From: Phormidesmis priestleyi Ana
GTDB taxonomy: Bacteria; Cyanobacteriota; Cyanobacteriia; Phormidesmidales; Phormidesmidaceae
NCBI GenBank assembly: GCA_001314865.1
Contig: LJZR01000015.1
Coordinates: forward strand, 1 to 64,000
Length of the DNA stretch: 64,000 nt
Direction: 5' to 3'
Both the position numbers and the translations under genes were made by a program. The notes under the pieces are model-generated. The model was given only the letters and a program-made list of their open reading frames with translations, ran no database searches and was not told the origin of the DNA. Within the stretch, counting starts at the first letter, position 1. Each line of letters begins with the position of its first letter. Below, piece by piece: positions 62,595-64,000 of this stretch.

Positions 62595-63058
62595 TCTTTG
62601 TGTCCCCAGCCATTAAGCCAATCTTTTACTTAAACCCTTTACTTAGACCCTTACGCCTGCCCCGGTGCCACGGTCATTGTCCAACGACCGATTCTGAACC
62701 GATTGTCCAGCGACCAATTGCCCTCAAAAGTCACGCAAATCAAGCACCAACAAGCGTCAATGATTCAAAATCATATGATTCAAGACCCGATTAAACAACC
62801 CATGGAACGCTAATCGCTGATCCAATTACTATTTATTAATCATTAAATATAACTCTGGCATAGCTTTAAGCGCCGTGTGCCATTTGTCAAGCGACTGGTT
62901 AGAGATTGCTCAGTTTGTTTTCGCGTCAGGAACCTTTCTCAAGGGTAAAGAACCTACTATGATTAGACGGGCCTCGTTAAGTAAATCTTAAGGGGGCTTT
63001 TTCCACTAAGAAAATATAGCTGCTAAAGAACATACGGATACAAACCGGATACAAACCT
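62595..63058. other. Divergent spacer of ftn2 and pdhA
   Basis: No gene is seen. It contains a duplicated CGACCGATTCTGAACCGATTGTCC-like stretch at about 62685-62715 and AT-rich sequence near 62830-62860. Promoters for both genes should lie here but none stands out. Confidence 0.5.
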
Positions 63059-64000
63059 ATGGTTCAGGAAAGACCACTGCCGACATTTCAAGCGTCTGAG
63101 TCTCAGGTGACTCGTGATGAGGGCCATCTTATCTACGAAGACATGGTGCTGGGCCGCTATTTTGAAGACAAGTGTGCTGAGCTCTATCAGCGGGGTAAAG
63201 TCAAAGGGTTTGTTCACCTGTACAACGGCCAAGAAGCGGTTTGCTCAGGGGTTGTCAAAGCCATGCGGGCTGATGACTACGTATGTAGTACCTATCGTGA
63301 CCATGTGCATGCGCTAAGCGCGGGCGTGAGTGCTCGCGCGGTCATGGCTGAGCTATTTGGCAAAGAAACCGGATGCAGCAAAGGTCGCGGCGGTTCTATG
63401 CATATGTTTTCAAAAGAACATAATATGCTGGGCGGATTTGCTTTTATTGGTGAAGGCATTCCCGTGGCACTAGGCGCAGCTTTTCAGACTCGCTATCGAC
63501 ACGATGCGATGGGCGATACGAGTGCTGATCAGGTGACGGCTGCTTTCTTTGGCGATGGCACCACGAATAACGGTCAGTTTTTTGAATGCCTAAACATGGC
63601 GGCGCTGTGGAAGTTGCCGATCCTATTTGTGGTAGAAAACAATAAATGGGCAATTGGTATGGCGCACGAGCGGGCGTCATCTCAAGCAGAGATTTATAAA
63701 AAAGCCAGCGTTTTTGGGATGCCGGGGTATGAAGTTGATGGCATGAACGTGTTAGCCGTTCGCGAGGCTGCTAAAACGGCTGTAGAACGCGCTCGCGCAG
63801 GCGAGGGGCCGACGCTATTAGAATGCTTGACCTACCGCTATCGAGGGCATTCCGTGGCTGACCCCGATGAGCTGCGACCCGTTGATGAGAAAAAGTTTTG
63901 GCGCGATCGCGATCCCATCAAGCGCTTTGAAGCCTATCTCCTAGAGCAGGATCTTTCAACCGCCGCCGATCTCAAAGCTATCCGCGACAAAATTACCGAT
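63059..64000 (+). CDS. pdhA: Pyruvate dehydrogenase E1 component, alpha subunit (partial)
   Basis: The frame from ATG 63059 runs off the right edge after 314 residues, so about 20-30 C-terminal residues are missing. TPP-binding motif [20 protein letters not shown] is followed by IGMAHERA, and the substrate channel segment GGSMHMFS and [12 protein letters not shown] phosphorylation-loop-like region are present. With PdhB it decarboxylates pyruvate for the acetyl-CoA-forming complex. The length and motifs match cyanobacterial/plastid PdhA rather than acetoin dehydrogenase. AAAGAACATA precedes the start at some distance; no strong ribosome site. Confidence 0.94.
   Translation, partial: MVQERPLPTFQASESQVTRDEGHLIYEDMVLGRYFEDKCAELYQRGKVKGFVHLYNGQEAVCSGVVKAMRADDYVCSTYRDHVHALSAGVSARAVMAELFGKETGCSKGRGGSMHMFSKEHNMLGGFAFIGEGIPVALGAAFQTRYRHDAMGDTSADQVTAAFFGDGTTNNGQFFECLNMAALWKLPILFVVENNKWAIGMAHERASSQAEIYKKASVFGMPGYEVDGMNVLAVREAAKTAVERARAGEGPTLLECLTYRYRGHSVADPDELRPVDEKKFWRDRDPIKRFEAYLLEQDLSTAADLKAIRDKITD

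Overview
The window reads as chromosome of a cyanobacterium, probably filamentous or Leptolyngbya/Phormidesmis-like. The evidence is the many HIP1 octamers (GCGATCGC), an NblA-type phycobilisome degradation protein, an Ssl1498-type light-harvesting-like protein, a specialised NDH-1 CO2-uptake operon (ndhF3-ndhD3-cupA-cupS), ferredoxin-type nirA and narB, an Ftn2/ZipN division protein and DUF3038/DUF4335/DUF1816 genes. No tRNA, rRNA, CRISPR array, transposase or phage module was recognised. Species and all expression statements are inference.

Layout. 1-4.1 kb: a truncated GAF/histidine-kinase fragment at the left edge, a frameshifted helical metal-site-like gene and a second sensor kinase. 4.3-9.6 kb: a UreH/TauE-ferric-reductase-like membrane protein overlapping a secreted YtkA-like protein, the light-harvesting-like gene with an HLR1-like element, nblA, and a Tat-exported PhoX phosphatase. 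9.6-15.1 kb: the NDH-1MS CO2-uptake operon on the minus strand, preceded by a 960-bp leader region with a promoter, two intrinsic terminators and tandem repeats. 16-18.3 kb: three membrane proteins, two of them tandem paralogues. 18.6-25.9 kb: glcF, small conserved proteins, a 21-bp repeat array, a phosphoribosyltransferase, a receiver-GAF-PAS-kinase whose GAF carries the DXCF cyanobacteriochrome signature, and a Mn exporter behind a yybP-ykoY Mn2+ riboswitch. 25.9-36 kb: Spy-like, pentapeptide, CBS, ClpB, threonine aldolase, ACR3 arsenite efflux with an ArsR-type operator, PhnZ-like and Usp genes. 36-41.7 kb: nuclease-LTD, cardiolipin synthase and lysozyme-like genes. 41.7-52.1 kb: the nitrate assimilation cluster (cnaT-like, ntcB, nirB-like HEAT protein on the minus strand; nirA-nrtP-narB on the plus strand from an NtcA promoter). 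52.3-64 kb: PsiE-like, M48 protease, fmt, OmpA-like, DUF4335, DUF3038, ftn2/zipN and the start of pdhA.

Functionally the window groups inorganic carbon uptake, nitrate reduction, photorespiratory glycolate oxidation, phosphate/arsenate/manganese handling and light or stress signalling. A striking background feature is the density of short perfect tandem repeats (7-21 bp). They sit in most long intergenic spacers and also, in frame, in linkers of many proteins, as if local repeat expansion were unusually active in this genome.
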